Assembly (NCBI RefSeq): GCF_012931985.1
Contig: NZ_JAAFGM010000012.1
Location: 22,748 to 86,747, forward strand
From: Candidatus Roseilinea sp. NK_OTU-006
GTDB taxonomy: Bacteria; Chloroflexota; Anaerolineae; J036; Brachytrichaceae
Direction of reading: 5' to 3'
Length of the DNA: 64,000 nucleotides
The notes below the pieces were generated by a model. It was not told where the DNA came from. It made no database searches and was given only the letters and a program-made list of their open reading frames with translations. Positions within the stretch are counted from its first letter, which is position 1; every line of letters begins with the position of its first letter. This document shows positions 34,277 through 43,330 of this stretch, one piece after another. The position numbers were made by a program, and so were the translations under genes.

Positions 34277-35440
34277 TCACTTCAACTGTGCCAATCGCAC
34301 GGCCAGGTCTTCGAGCGAGGCCAGGTTGTGCACCGGCAGGAAGTCGTCAATGTAGGGGAGGGCAGCTTGCATGCCGCGCGCCAGCGGTTGGTAATCTGCA
34401 CTGCCCAGCAATGGATTCAGCCAGATCACGCGGCGGCAACTGCGCTGCAGGCGGGCCATCTCGCGCCGGAGCAGGTCGGGGTCGCCGCGGTCCCAGCCGT
34501 CGCTGATGATGAGCACGACGGCGCTGCTGCGCATGACGCGCCGCGCCCATCGGTAGTTGAACATCTTCAGTGCCTCGCCGATGCGCGTGCCGCCCGCCCA
34601 GTCCGTCACGGCGCGCGACACGTCGCGCAGGGCGCGATCCACGCTGCGCTGGCGCAGCGGCCGCGTGATGCGCGTCAGCCGGGTGCTGAACACGAAGGTT
34701 TCCACCGGTTGCTCCAATCCGGCGCTGAGCGAGTAGATGAAGTGCAACAGCAGGCGCGTATAGCGCTCCATCGAGCCGCTGATGTCGGCGATGATGACCA
34801 ATGGGCGCGGTTTGAGCTTTGGGCCGCGCTCGGCGAAGCGCACCAGCTCGCCACCATGCGCGATGTTCCGGCGCAATGTGCGGCGCAGGTCGAGCGCTGC
34901 GCCGCTTCCGGCGATCAACCGGCGGGTGTGGCGCTCGCCGGGTCGCCACAGCAGGTCATCCATCATCGCCTTGATCGCGCGCATCTCTTCAGCGGTCAAT
35001 TGTGAGAAATCCTTGTGCCGCAGCGCTTCGCGGTCGCTCGGGCTGTAGGTCGTCTCCACGATCGTGCGCTCGCCGGCATCGCGCGTGCCGTCGCCGGGCG
35101 GTTCTGCGGCCTGTGGCTTGAGCGGCGGTGGCGCGAATTCCGGGCGGGTGAACGGCGTCTGGTCTTGCCGCCGGCCGCGCGCAATCACGCGGTCGCGCGG
35201 GTCCACCCAGAATAGATCGAAGGCGTCTTTGAACAGCGCCAGGTCCTCGCGGCGCTGCACCAGCAGGCTCTGGGCGGTGAAGAAGAAGTCCTGCCTACGC
35301 CCGATTTGGATCAGCGCCAGGGCGTTGGCCAGGTCTATCATGCGGCCGGGGTTGACGTCTAGCCCCAGCTTGCGTAACAGCCGGCCGAACAGCAGTAAGT
35401 TGCGCAGCAAGTGGCCGCGATCGGCTATGGCCTCTTCCAT
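34277..35440 (-). CDS. VWA-domain protein, CoxE-like
   Basis: A 387-residue cytoplasmic protein. The N-terminal helical region (about 1-150) resembles CoxE/YehP-type proteins (LLLFGRLLRKLGLDVNPGRM). The C-terminal von Willebrand A domain (about 210-375) has an intact metal site: DISGSMERY (DxSxS), GGTRIGEAL and ISDGWDRGD. CoxE-type VWA proteins work with MoxR ATPases to insert metals or activate target enzymes; such an ATPase is encoded 0.9 kb upstream in the same run. It ends 3 nt from the DUF4058 gene. Confidence 0.9.
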   Translation of the reverse strand: MEEAIADRGHLLRNLLLFGRLLRKLGLDVNPGRMIDLANALALIQIGRRQDFFFTAQSLLVQRREDLALFKDAFDLFWVDPRDRVIARGRRQDQTPFTRPEFAPPPLKPQAAEPPGDGTRDAGERTIVETTYSPSDREALRHKDFSQLTAEEMRAIKAMMDDLLWRPGERHTRRLIAGSGAALDLRRTLRRNIAHGGELVRFAERGPKLKPRPLVIIADISGSMERYTRLLLHFIYSLSAGLEQPVETFVFSTRLTRITRPLRQRSVDRALRDVSRAVTDWAGGTRIGEALKMFNYRWARRVMRSSAVVLIISDGWDRGDPDLLRREMARLQRSCRRVIWLNPLLGSADYQPLARGMQAALPYIDDFLPVHNLASLEDLAVRLAQLK

Positions 35441-35443
35441 TGA

Positions 35444-36328
35444 TCAAACTCGGGCTTCTGCCCCTTCTGTTTCGGCTTCACCGGCTTCGTATTCAACCTC
35501 GTCTTCGCGCAGGCGGCGCGGCTTGGGCGTTCGGCCGAACGGCGCCAAGAGTTGATCCACATATGCCTGGTCTGCAGGCGCGAGTGGAGGCGGTGGCGGG
35601 TCTCGCCTATAGTCGATCCGCATGTCGTACGACAGCTCGTCGTAGATCGTGTGGATCGCGCGCGTCAAATCGAGCGGCACGTCGGGGTCCGGCTCTCGCA
35701 AAGGCACGGGGACGACCGGAATGGGTTGCTGGAGCGTGATCGGCCACACCTCGACTTGGCCGGCCACGAATGCGCGGCGCAGGAAGATGAAATAGGGCGC
35801 CTCGGGCAGCTCGGTCAACACCGGCATGCGGACGCCTGCGCGCAACAGGTCAATCTCCACCAAGTTCACCGGCGCGCGCATCAAGTGGCGGCGTTTCTTG
35901 GCATACTCGTCGAACGCTTCGTGGCCGGGGCGCTTGTTCACCGGCGACAAGATTTCGATGGCCGTGACCAGGGCGTTGGTGCCGACCTCGCGGATTTCGA
36001 TGCTGTGCAGCGTGATCGGCTCTTGGACGGGGACCGGCATGATGATCGGCGGCGCGGATGCGGCGATGGCTGCGCTCCCGAGCGGGCCGGAGGTTGCCTC
36101 GGTGCGATAGATGGCAACGTCCGGCTTGATCACTTCGGGCTTGGTGGGTGGTGGCCCTTCGATGATGATTTCGTCGTAGGTCACGCGCGGCGTCAGGGCA
36201 GCGTAATACTTGGGGCGAAGCCGCGGCGCGATCTGTCGCTGTATTTCCGCTGCCAGGTTTGCGTGAAAATCCTCCCAGATTCTGGGATGCTCGAAGTAAG
36301 GGTTCATGCCGGGAAAGGGCGAGGGCAT
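35444..36328 (-). CDS. DUF4058 protein
   Basis: A 294-residue soluble protein with the hallmark N-terminus MPSPFPGMNPYFEHP of DUF4058. Further segments include PDVAIYR, TAIEILSPVNKRPG (the ExLSPxNK element seen in nuclease-like Uma2-type folds), RAGVRMP and DVPLDLTRAIHTIYDELSYD. The ending VEYEAGEAETEGAEARV is acidic. Function unknown. It is sandwiched between the MoxR ATPase and the VWA gene with short gaps (25 and 3 nt), so it is probably cotranscribed. Confidence 0.88.
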   Translation of the reverse strand: MPSPFPGMNPYFEHPRIWEDFHANLAAEIQRQIAPRLRPKYYAALTPRVTYDEIIIEGPPPTKPEVIKPDVAIYRTEATSGPLGSAAIAASAPPIIMPVPVQEPITLHSIEIREVGTNALVTAIEILSPVNKRPGHEAFDEYAKKRRHLMRAPVNLVEIDLLRAGVRMPVLTELPEAPYFIFLRRAFVAGQVEVWPITLQQPIPVVPVPLREPDPDVPLDLTRAIHTIYDELSYDMRIDYRRDPPPPPLAPADQAYVDQLLAPFGRTPKPRRLREDEVEYEAGEAETEGAEARV

Positions 36329-36353
36329 GGTTACCTCCTCTGTGCATCAGGCG

Positions 36354-37268
36354 TCACGCATATCCCGTGCTGATCACGGCCAGGATGCTCTTGTTCAACT
36401 CGGTGCGCGCTTTCACCACGTCGTCTTGATACTTCAGGATCACGCCCAACGTCTCGTCCACGATGCGCTCGTCCAGCGCGGTCTGGTCGAGCGCGACGAG
36501 GGCAGCGATCCAGTCGAGGGTCTCGGCGATGCCGGGCAACTTGTACAGCTCGGCGCGGCGCAACTCTTGTACGAACTGCGTGACCTGCTTGGCCAGTTGC
36601 GCCGGCGCGTGCGGCACCTTGGCGCGCACGATCGCCAGCTCTTTCTCGAAGCTCGGATAGTCTATCCACTGGTAGATGCAGCGCCGCTTCAACGCGTCGT
36701 GGATCTCGCGCGTGCGGTTCGAGGTGATGATGACGATGGGCGGCTGTTGCGCCTTGATCGTGCCGATCTCCGGGATGGTGATCTGGAAGTCGGACAGCAC
36801 CTCCAGCAGGAAAGCCTCGAACTCCTCGTCGCTGCGGTCCAGCTCGTCAATCAGCAGCACCGGCGGCTTCTCGCGGCTGTCCTCGATGGCCTGCAGCAGC
36901 GGCCGCTTGAGCAGGAACTTCGGCCCGAATAGCTCGGCCTCTTCGTCTTCGATCCGCTCGCCCTTCGCCTCCATTAGCCGGATGTGCATGATCTGCCGGG
37001 TGTAATTCCAGTCGTACACCGCGTGGTTCACGTCCAACCCCTCGTAGCACTGCAGGCGGATCAATTCAGTATCCAGCGCAGCGGCGAGCACTTTGGCGAT
37101 CTCGGTCTTGCCCACGCCGGCCTCGCCTTCCAGGAATAACGGCCGGCGCAGCTTGAGCGCCAGGAAGATGGACGTGGCCAAACTGCGCTCGGCGATATAG
37201 TTCTGCGCGCGCAGCGCCGCTTCCAAGTCGTCAATGGTCTTGAGCGAAGCGATTGAGGCGATGGTCAT
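36354..37268 (-). CDS. MoxR-family AAA+ ATPase (CoxD-like)
   Basis: A 304-residue AAA+ ATPase. It has Walker A GEAGVGKT (about 47-54), Walker B PVLLIDELDRSDEE, sensor-1 IVIITSNRTREI and arginine-finger-type ALKRRCIYQWIDYPSFE. With the CoxE-like VWA protein it should form the MoxR-VWA chaperone pair that remodels a target protein; no obvious client such as a CO dehydrogenase is nearby. First gene of the three-gene run; start ATG 37268. Confidence 0.93.
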   Translation of the reverse strand: MTIASIASLKTIDDLEAALRAQNYIAERSLATSIFLALKLRRPLFLEGEAGVGKTEIAKVLAAALDTELIRLQCYEGLDVNHAVYDWNYTRQIMHIRLMEAKGERIEDEEAELFGPKFLLKRPLLQAIEDSREKPPVLLIDELDRSDEEFEAFLLEVLSDFQITIPEIGTIKAQQPPIVIITSNRTREIHDALKRRCIYQWIDYPSFEKELAIVRAKVPHAPAQLAKQVTQFVQELRRAELYKLPGIAETLDWIAALVALDQTALDERIVDETLGVILKYQDDVVKARTELNKSILAVISTGYA

Positions 37269-37299
37269 CTCTTGGCCGCAATCTTACCCCGATGAACGG

Positions 37300-37323
37300 A
37301 TGATTCGTGACTCATGACTTGCC
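37300..37323 (+). repeat. Dispersed 24-nt repeat, copy 1
   Basis: This 24-nt segment matches 21 of 24 bases of 52904-52927, including the identical 12-mer ATGATTCGTGAC. The surrounding gap (37269-37373) has further short ATCATCAATCATGAC-like pieces. It lies between the MoxR start and the dehydrogenase stop. Confidence 0.5.
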
Positions 37324-37373
37324 TACTCCCGACTTCCCACTCCCCTCGGTCGAGGATCGTGAATCACCCATCA

Positions 37374-38438
37374 TCAATCATGACCTCCAAACCTGACGCC
37401 GAACTTGATCGTCGTCTCCGGGCGCTCGCGGATGGCCACCAGCGCTTCCGGCGCATCCTCGAACGACACGATCGGCGTGACCACGCCCGCGCCGGTGATC
37501 AGCCCAGCGCAGAAGAGTTCGATCGTCGTCTGATAGGCCCGTTCGTGATCCCAAAGCGGGTAGGAACGGTCGGGGTTCTCCCAGCCACTCCATGCCTGGC
37601 TGCCGACGAGGGTGGGTCGGTTGTGATGGAACTCCTCGCTCAGGTTCAGATCGCGGCAGTCCTTCGGCCCCCACGGCACATGCACCACCGTGCCGCATTG
37701 CCGCAGGCAACGGATCGCTTCGTGCAATGCGCGGCCAGCCCCAGAGGTCTCGATAGACACGTCCACGCCCTTATTGCCGGTGGCACGCTTGATTTCGAGG
37801 GCGACGTCGCATGTGTTCGGGTCGAGCGCTCGATCGGCGCCGTGGCGCTCGGCGAAGGCGCGGCGCATCGGCAGCGGATCCACAGCGAAGACTTTGCGCG
37901 CCCCGCCGGCCCGCGCGATCTGCACGACCATCAGGCCGATCGCGCCTAGGCCGAACACGGCGACGGAGTCGCCGATGCGGATGTTGCCGTCGCGCACGGC
38001 TACGAAGGCGACGTGTGCCGGATCCACGCACACGGCATCCACTTCCGACAAGTCGCCCAGCGGTCGCAGCTTGTCTTCCGGCGCTTGATGCACTTCGCGG
38101 ATCGGCCCGTAGCCGAACACGCGCTCGCCTGGCCGAAACCGGGTTACGGCGCTTCCCACCTCGCTCACGACGCCGACGATCATGTTGCCGATGTTGCGCT
38201 CCGGTCGTTCCGCCGGTGCTTGCGGCTCTGCCGGCGTCGGGCGCGGTAGAAACATGCGCAGCTCGGGGTGCCATTCTTTGCGCTCGAAGGAGCTTCCGGT
38301 GATCAGCTGCAGCTCCGTGCCGTGTTTGGGCGCGGCGAACTGCACCCGGACGCGCACTTCGTTCGGGCCGAGCGCGTCGAGGTGATATTCACGAAAGCGA
38401 AAAGAGGTCCCGTCGCGGGTGACGATCTCACGGGGCAT
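37374..38438 (-). CDS. Medium-chain (zinc-type) dehydrogenase
   Basis: A 354-residue MDR-family oxidoreductase. The N-terminal GroES-like domain contains VRVQFAAPKHGTELQ in place of the usual GxCGTD, and the cofactor domain has VFGLGAIGLMVVQIA. The four-Cys structural zinc lobe is absent, and the catalytic Cys position reads A-P-K-H-G-T-E, so zinc binding is uncertain. It probably oxidises a sugar or polyol derivative. Start ATG 38438 has AGGAG 6 nt upstream. It is divergent from the AraD1-like gene, 104 bp away, which suggests a joint sugar-acid pathway. Confidence 0.85.
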   Translation of the reverse strand: MPREIVTRDGTSFRFREYHLDALGPNEVRVRVQFAAPKHGTELQLITGSSFERKEWHPELRMFLPRPTPAEPQAPAERPERNIGNMIVGVVSEVGSAVTRFRPGERVFGYGPIREVHQAPEDKLRPLGDLSEVDAVCVDPAHVAFVAVRDGNIRIGDSVAVFGLGAIGLMVVQIARAGGARKVFAVDPLPMRRAFAERHGADRALDPNTCDVALEIKRATGNKGVDVSIETSGAGRALHEAIRCLRQCGTVVHVPWGPKDCRDLNLSEEFHHNRPTLVGSQAWSGWENPDRSYPLWDHERAYQTTIELFCAGLITGAGVVTPIVSFEDAPEALVAIRERPETTIKFGVRFGGHD

Positions 38439-38525
38439 ATGAGGCTCCTGTTTCAAGAATCGGGCAGGAGGATTGTAGGTCAGATTCGTCGCGCCGCTGC
38501 ATGTTGCAATCGGTAGCATCGCCCA

Positions 38526-38531
38526 TACAAT
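38526..38531 (+). promoter_or_regulatory. -10 box of the AraD1-like gene, probably leaderless
   Basis: TACAAT lies 11 nt before ATG 38543 with no Shine-Dalgarno between them, within the 104-bp divergent gap. Confidence 0.4.
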
Positions 38532-38542
38532 GCACAGCGATC

Positions 38543-39553
38543 ATGCGTCTGGTGCAATTCCTCGACGAAGCCGGCCGGCAGCGCGTCGGCGTGCCGTCCG
38601 ACGACGGCAGCCAACTGCGCGTGGTGCGCGAAGCCGCCGGTGTGTACGAACTGGCGCTTGAGGCGGCGCGGTCAGGCCGTTCACTCGGTGAACTTGTCGC
38701 GCGGCGCTTGAGCGATGAGGTCGTTTCCTACGACCGCGTCATCGCCGAGCGGCGCATCCTGCCGCCGTTTACGCACCCCGAACCGGCGCGGCTGTTGCTC
38801 TCCGGCACCGGCCTGAACCATCTCGGCAGCGCCCTGGCCCGCAACGCGATGCATGCGCAGGCCCATGCGTCAGGCGACGCGCCGATGAAGAAGACCGACT
38901 CGCTCATCTTGTTCGAGTGGGGCCTAGCCGGTGGCAAACCCGCGCCCGGCGAAATCGGCAGCCAGCCCGAATGGTTCTACAAAGGCGATGGGTCGTGGGT
39001 CACGTCGCCGGAGCAGCCACTGCTCATGCCACCCTGGGCGCTGGATGGCGGCGAAGAAGCCGAGCTGGCCGGGCTATACGTGATCGGCGACGACGGCGAA
39101 GTGCTGCGCGTTGGCTTTGCGCTGGCCAACGAGTTCTCCGATCACGTGATGGAGCGGCAAAACTATCTTTATCTGGCGCATTCCAAGTTGCGCCCGTGCT
39201 CGTTCGGCCCGGAGGTGCTGCTTGGCGACATACCGACCGGCGTGACCGGCGAGGTGCGCGTTCGGCGCGGCGACGCGGTGATCTGGGCGGAGTCGTTCGC
39301 AACCGGCGAGGCCAACATGTCGCACACCATCGCCAATATCGAACACCATCACTTCAAGTATGCGCCGTTTCGCCGACCGGGCGATGCACACGTGCATTTC
39401 TTCGGCGCGTCGGCGCTGAGTTGCGCTGCCGGGGTGACGGCGCAGCCCGGCGACGTGTTCGAGATCGAGTCGCCTTTGTTTGGGCGCCCCCTGCGCAATC
39501 CGCTGATGCGCTCCGCCGAGCGCGACGTGCTCGTGCGCGTTCGGGTGTTGTAA
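38543..39553 (+). CDS. AraD1-type fumarylacetoacetate hydrolase family protein
   Basis: A 336-residue protein of the FAH superfamily, AraD1 subgroup (2-keto-3-deoxy-sugar-acid dehydratase/aldolase type). Motifs: LLSGTGLNHLGSALARN, FEWGLAGGKPAPGEIGSQPE, EAELAGLYVIGDDG (metal Glu), GFALANEFSDH and LRPCSFGPE, the usual order of the family. ATG 38543 (MRLVQFLDE) matches family N-termini; the open frame before it is not needed. The likely substrate is a 3-deoxy-2-keto sugar acid, in keeping with the dehydrogenase on the other side of the promoter. Confidence 0.87.
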   Translation: MRLVQFLDEAGRQRVGVPSDDGSQLRVVREAAGVYELALEAARSGRSLGELVARRLSDEVVSYDRVIAERRILPPFTHPEPARLLLSGTGLNHLGSALARNAMHAQAHASGDAPMKKTDSLILFEWGLAGGKPAPGEIGSQPEWFYKGDGSWVTSPEQPLLMPPWALDGGEEAELAGLYVIGDDGEVLRVGFALANEFSDHVMERQNYLYLAHSKLRPCSFGPEVLLGDIPTGVTGEVRVRRGDAVIWAESFATGEANMSHTIANIEHHHFKYAPFRRPGDAHVHFFGASALSCAAGVTAQPGDVFEIESPLFGRPLRNPLMRSAERDVLVRVRVL

Positions 39554-39558
39554 GCGCA

Positions 39559-40752
39559 TCAGCCGGCGGCGTAGATGCGCTCCAGCAGGCCGATGCGCCC
39601 CGCCCAGCCGAACTGCGTCCAGATGCGCTGTTGCGCTGCGCCACCGAGGCGATCGGCGAATGCAGGATCGTCGAGCAGACACTTCATCGCTGCGTAGAAC
39701 GCTTCGGTGTCGCCCGGTGGGGTGAGCAGGCCGGAGCGTGCATGCTCCAGATAGACGCGATTCATGCCCACGTCGCTCACGACCATCGGCTTGCCGCAAG
39801 CCATGTAGTCCATCACTTTGCCGCTGCACTTGGCGCGGTTGATGTTCGTGTCGCGGTAGGGGTAGATCGCAATGTCGGCGGCGACCAGCCGCTCCACAAG
39901 TTGCGCATGTGGCATGAAGCCGTGCCATTCGACGCGGTGGGCGATGCCGGCGGATGCGATGACCTGCCGAAGCGAGGTGACGCCGTCGCCCGTCGCAATG
40001 ATGACCCAGCGCATGTCGGGCAAGCGCCGAATCGCACAGGCCGCGATGTCCAGGTCGTGATTGCGTGGAACCGTGCCGGCATAGATAGCCACGGGTTGGC
40101 GCCAGCCGAACTGCGTGCGCAGTGCTTCTCGCTTTGCCTGCGCCTGGGCGACTTGTGCGCGCAGCGCCTCGTCCGGCCCGTTCGGCAGGAGATAGACGCC
40201 GTTCGCCGACCGCCCGCGCGTCCCTCTGAATTGGCGGGTGCGCTCGACAAGGACCTCGCTGGCGCAGGTGATCTGTGAGGCAGCGCGCAACGCCCAACGT
40301 TCCTGCCACTGCATGAACAACTTCTGTGCAGGCGGATAGGGATTGACATCCAGCCATCCGCCGCGGCCTTCCCAGTCGTCGTTGTCGAGAATCAGTTTCA
40401 GGTCGCGGGTTGCAGGTTGCCGTTTGAGCAACCACATGGCGAGCGCGGCGACGCCAACCGGCTTGAAAATGTGAATCACGTCGGGTTGGAGCTGACGCGC
40501 GCGCCGAGCAAGCTGATTTGCCAGGCTGAGATACACACCCACTCCCGACTTCTCATTGCCGAGCCTGGCGTTCTCCACCTGCACGCCCTCGCGCTCCCAC
40601 GTCTTGCCGGTATCGGCCGGGTTGTCGTAAGGCGGGATGAGGACGGTCACCCGATGACCGCGCCGGGCGAGCGCCGTCGCCATCGGCAGGATGCGCGCGC
40701 TGACGGTGGCCTTGGGCGAAAAGGCGAAAGGCGCGAGATGGACGATGTTCAT
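39559..40752 (-). CDS. GT-B family 4 glycosyltransferase
   Basis: A 397-residue retaining glycosyltransferase. The N-terminal Rossmann domain starts HLAPFAFSPKATVSARILPMA, and the C-terminal GT4 domain has VAIYAGTVPRNHDLDIAA, EWHGFMPHAQLVERL and the donor-binding segment SGKVMDYMACGKPMVVSDVG. The usual E-x7-E loop is partly degenerate. It ends 5 nt from the convergent AraD1-like gene and starts 26 bp from the divergent PBP gene, so it may act on the cell envelope. Confidence 0.9.
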   Translation of the reverse strand: MNIVHLAPFAFSPKATVSARILPMATALARRGHRVTVLIPPYDNPADTGKTWEREGVQVENARLGNEKSGVGVYLSLANQLARRARQLQPDVIHIFKPVGVAALAMWLLKRQPATRDLKLILDNDDWEGRGGWLDVNPYPPAQKLFMQWQERWALRAASQITCASEVLVERTRQFRGTRGRSANGVYLLPNGPDEALRAQVAQAQAKREALRTQFGWRQPVAIYAGTVPRNHDLDIAACAIRRLPDMRWVIIATGDGVTSLRQVIASAGIAHRVEWHGFMPHAQLVERLVAADIAIYPYRDTNINRAKCSGKVMDYMACGKPMVVSDVGMNRVYLEHARSGLLTPPGDTEAFYAAMKCLLDDPAFADRLGGAAQQRIWTQFGWAGRIGLLERIYAAG

Positions 40753-40778
40753 TCCGACCGACGAATTATCATGCTACT

Positions 40779-43274
40779 ATGTGCGCGATGCTCCGTCGTT
40801 TGCGGCTCAGACGCGCGTTGATCATTTTGCTGGTCATCGCCGTCGTTGCGCCGTTGGCGGCCTTTGCTGCGCTGTGGTTCACGCTGCCGGATGTGAGCCA
40901 GCTCTACCGACGCACCCAGACGCCCAGCACGCGCATCCTGGATCGCCACGGCCGGCTGCTGTATGAGATCTTCGATCCACGCAGCTTGAGCGGCGGACGC
41001 CACACGCCGATCCCACTCGAACGCATCCCGCTGCGCTTGCGCCAGGCGACGATTGCCGTCGAAGATGCCAGCTTCTACGACAACCCCGGCGTAGATCTCG
41101 TCGGCATCGCCCGTGCGCTGTGGATCAACCTGCGCGGCGGCGAAGCACTGGCCGGCGGCAGCACCATCACTCAGCAACTCGCCCGCATGTTGCTGCTCGA
41201 CCCCGATGAGCGCAGCCAACGCACGTTGCTGCGCAAGCTGCGTGAGTCACTGCTGGCATGGCAGATCGCGCAGCGCTACTCGAAGGATGAAGTGCTGGCG
41301 CTCTACCTGAACCAGGTCTATTACGGCAACTTGGCTTATGGGGTTGAGGCCGCCGCGCGCACCTACTTCGGCAGGTCGGTGAGCGAACTGGACCTGGCCG
41401 AATGTGCGCTGCTGGCCGGCTTGCCGCAGTCGCCGACCGCCTATGATCCGTTCAACGATCCGGCGCTGGCTAAACGCCGCCAGTTGATCGTGCTCGACCT
41501 GATGGTGAAGCACGGCATGATTAGCGAAGATGAGGCGTTGGCGGCAAGGCAGGCGCGCTTATCCTATGCGCCGGCGCCGTTCGAGATCCGCGCGCCGCAT
41601 TTTGTGAGCTACGTGCGGCATTGGTTAGAGCGCGAGCTCGGCGTGGATGCGGTGGTGCGCGGCGGACTGGTGGTGACGACCACGCTCGACCTGGCGCTGA
41701 ACGACGCCGCACAGGAGATCGTGCGCGCACATCTGCGCCGTTTGGCCAACCCGGCCGACCGGCCCGGCCTGAGCCACAACGCGAATAACGCCGCGCTGGT
41801 GGCGCTCGACCCACGCACCGGCGAAATCCTGGCCATGGTGGGCAGCCCGAATTACTTCGACGCCCGGATCAGCGGCGCAGTGAATGCGGCCATCGCGCTG
41901 CGCCAGCCCGGCAGCGCCATCAAACCGATCACCTACGCCGCGGCGTTCGCCCGAGGCGCGCTGACGGCAGCCACGCCAATCTACGACGTGCGCACGGCCT
42001 TTCCCACGCGCGAGGGGTTGCCCTATGTGCCGGTGAACTACGACCGCCGTCACTACGGCCCGATCAGTGCACGGCAGGCATTGGCCACCTCGAACAATAC
42101 CGCTGCGGTGAGCGTGTTGCAGCGCATCGGCATCGCCGCTATGCTTGACCAGGCCCATGCGATGGGCATCCGCTCTTTCAAAGCCCCCGATCGTTACGGT
42201 CTGGCGCTCACGCTCGGCGGCGGCGAAGTGCGGCTGCTTGAGCTGGTTGCCGCCTACGGCGCGTTCGCCAACGAAGGCCGATACGTAGCCCCTTACGCCG
42301 TCCTGGCAGTCACCGCCGCGGATGGCCGCCCGCTCTTCAAGCGCTCCACGCAAGTTGCAGGGCGATCCGTCCTCGACGCGCGTGTGGCTTGGCTGATCAG
42401 CGACATCCTGGCCGACAACGCTGCGCGCGCGCCGGCCTTCGGCGAATCGAGCGCGCTCAAGTTGTCGCGTCCGGCGGCGGTGAAGACCGGCACGACGACC
42501 GACTTCCGCGACAACTGGACGGTGGGCTACACACCGCAGATCGTGGCCGGGGTGTGGGTGGGCAACGCCGACGGCCAACCGATGCAACGCATCAGCGGCG
42601 TGACCGGCGCCGGCCCCATCTGGCACGACTTCATGGAGATCGCCCATCGCGCCCTGCCGGTGCGTTGGTTCGAGCGTCCGCCTGGCCTGGTGCGCGTCGA
42701 GGTGTGTGCGCTGTCCGGCATGTTGCCGTCGCCCGATTGTCCTCAGACGCGCATGGAGTGGTTTCTGGAAGGCACGCAGCCAACGCAGCCGGACACCTGG
42801 CATCGCCGCGTCCCGGTGGACGGGCTGACCGGCCGGCCGGCTTCGCCCGATACACCGCGCGAGCGCATCGCCGAGCGCGTGATGCTCGATTTACCGGCTC
42901 CACTGCGCGATTGGGCGCGCGCGCAGGGCTGGCCCGTGCTCGACCCCGTCGCCGATCCCGCCCCCCGCGCGTCAGTCGTTTCCCGTCAATCCGTCGCCAT
43001 CCTGCGTCCCGACCCCGGCACAATCTATCGCGCGGCGAAGGAGCTGCCGCCCTCGGTACAGCGTGCGCCGTTGGAGGTGCGTGTGGATGCAGCCGATGTG
43101 GCGAGTGTGGATGTGGCGCTGGCGACCGGCGAGGTGCTCGTCCGATTCGACCGCGCGCCGTATCGCGCCTTCTGGCGGCTTCACGTCGGTCGGCACACCC
43201 TGGTGGCGCGGGCGCACTTGCGCGATGGCCGCGTCATCGAGAGCGAACCGGTGCATATTACCGTGCTGCCATGA
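40779..43274 (+). CDS. Bifunctional class A penicillin-binding protein (GT51 + transpeptidase)
   Basis: An 831-residue envelope enzyme that polymerises and cross-links peptidoglycan. One N-terminal membrane anchor (about 15-40); GT51 domain (about 65-245) with VEDASFYDNPGVD (catalytic Glu95), GGSTITQQLARM and YLNQVYYGN; transpeptidase domain (about 320-640) with SAIK (Ser379), SNN and KTGT (Lys569). The C-terminus has a Cys-pair region (VCALSGMLPSPDC) and an Ig/PBP1C-like domain. Start: ATG 40779 or ATG 40788; a TACTAT box at 40775-40780 would make 40788 leaderless, and TATCAT at 40767-40772 would suit 40779. Paralogue of the partial PBP at the left edge. Confidence 0.95.
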   Translation: MCAMLRRLRLRRALIILLVIAVVAPLAAFAALWFTLPDVSQLYRRTQTPSTRILDRHGRLLYEIFDPRSLSGGRHTPIPLERIPLRLRQATIAVEDASFYDNPGVDLVGIARALWINLRGGEALAGGSTITQQLARMLLLDPDERSQRTLLRKLRESLLAWQIAQRYSKDEVLALYLNQVYYGNLAYGVEAAARTYFGRSVSELDLAECALLAGLPQSPTAYDPFNDPALAKRRQLIVLDLMVKHGMISEDEALAARQARLSYAPAPFEIRAPHFVSYVRHWLERELGVDAVVRGGLVVTTTLDLALNDAAQEIVRAHLRRLANPADRPGLSHNANNAALVALDPRTGEILAMVGSPNYFDARISGAVNAAIALRQPGSAIKPITYAAAFARGALTAATPIYDVRTAFPTREGLPYVPVNYDRRHYGPISARQALATSNNTAAVSVLQRIGIAAMLDQAHAMGIRSFKAPDRYGLALTLGGGEVRLLELVAAYGAFANEGRYVAPYAVLAVTAADGRPLFKRSTQVAGRSVLDARVAWLISDILADNAARAPAFGESSALKLSRPAAVKTGTTTDFRDNWTVGYTPQIVAGVWVGNADGQPMQRISGVTGAGPIWHDFMEIAHRALPVRWFERPPGLVRVEVCALSGMLPSPDCPQTRMEWFLEGTQPTQPDTWHRRVPVDGLTGRPASPDTPRERIAERVMLDLPAPLRDWARAQGWPVLDPVADPAPRASVVSRQSVAILRPDPGTIYRAAKELPPSVQRAPLEVRVDAADVASVDVALATGEVLVRFDRAPYRAFWRLHVGRHTLVARAHLRDGRVIESEPVHITVLP

Positions 43275-43330
43275 TCGGGCCTGGCCGCTGGCCGCGGCGG
43301 TGAGCAACCGACAATCGGCGACCGACGACC

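Noticed and set aside
39074..40435. Minus-strand open frame spanning the AraD1-like gene and glycosyltransferase
   Set aside because: Runs across two well-supported genes in other frames and lacks any recognisable domain.
41625..42803. Long minus-strand open frame opposite the PBP transpeptidase domain
   Set aside because: Composition artefact; the PBP frame is continuous with all active-site motifs.
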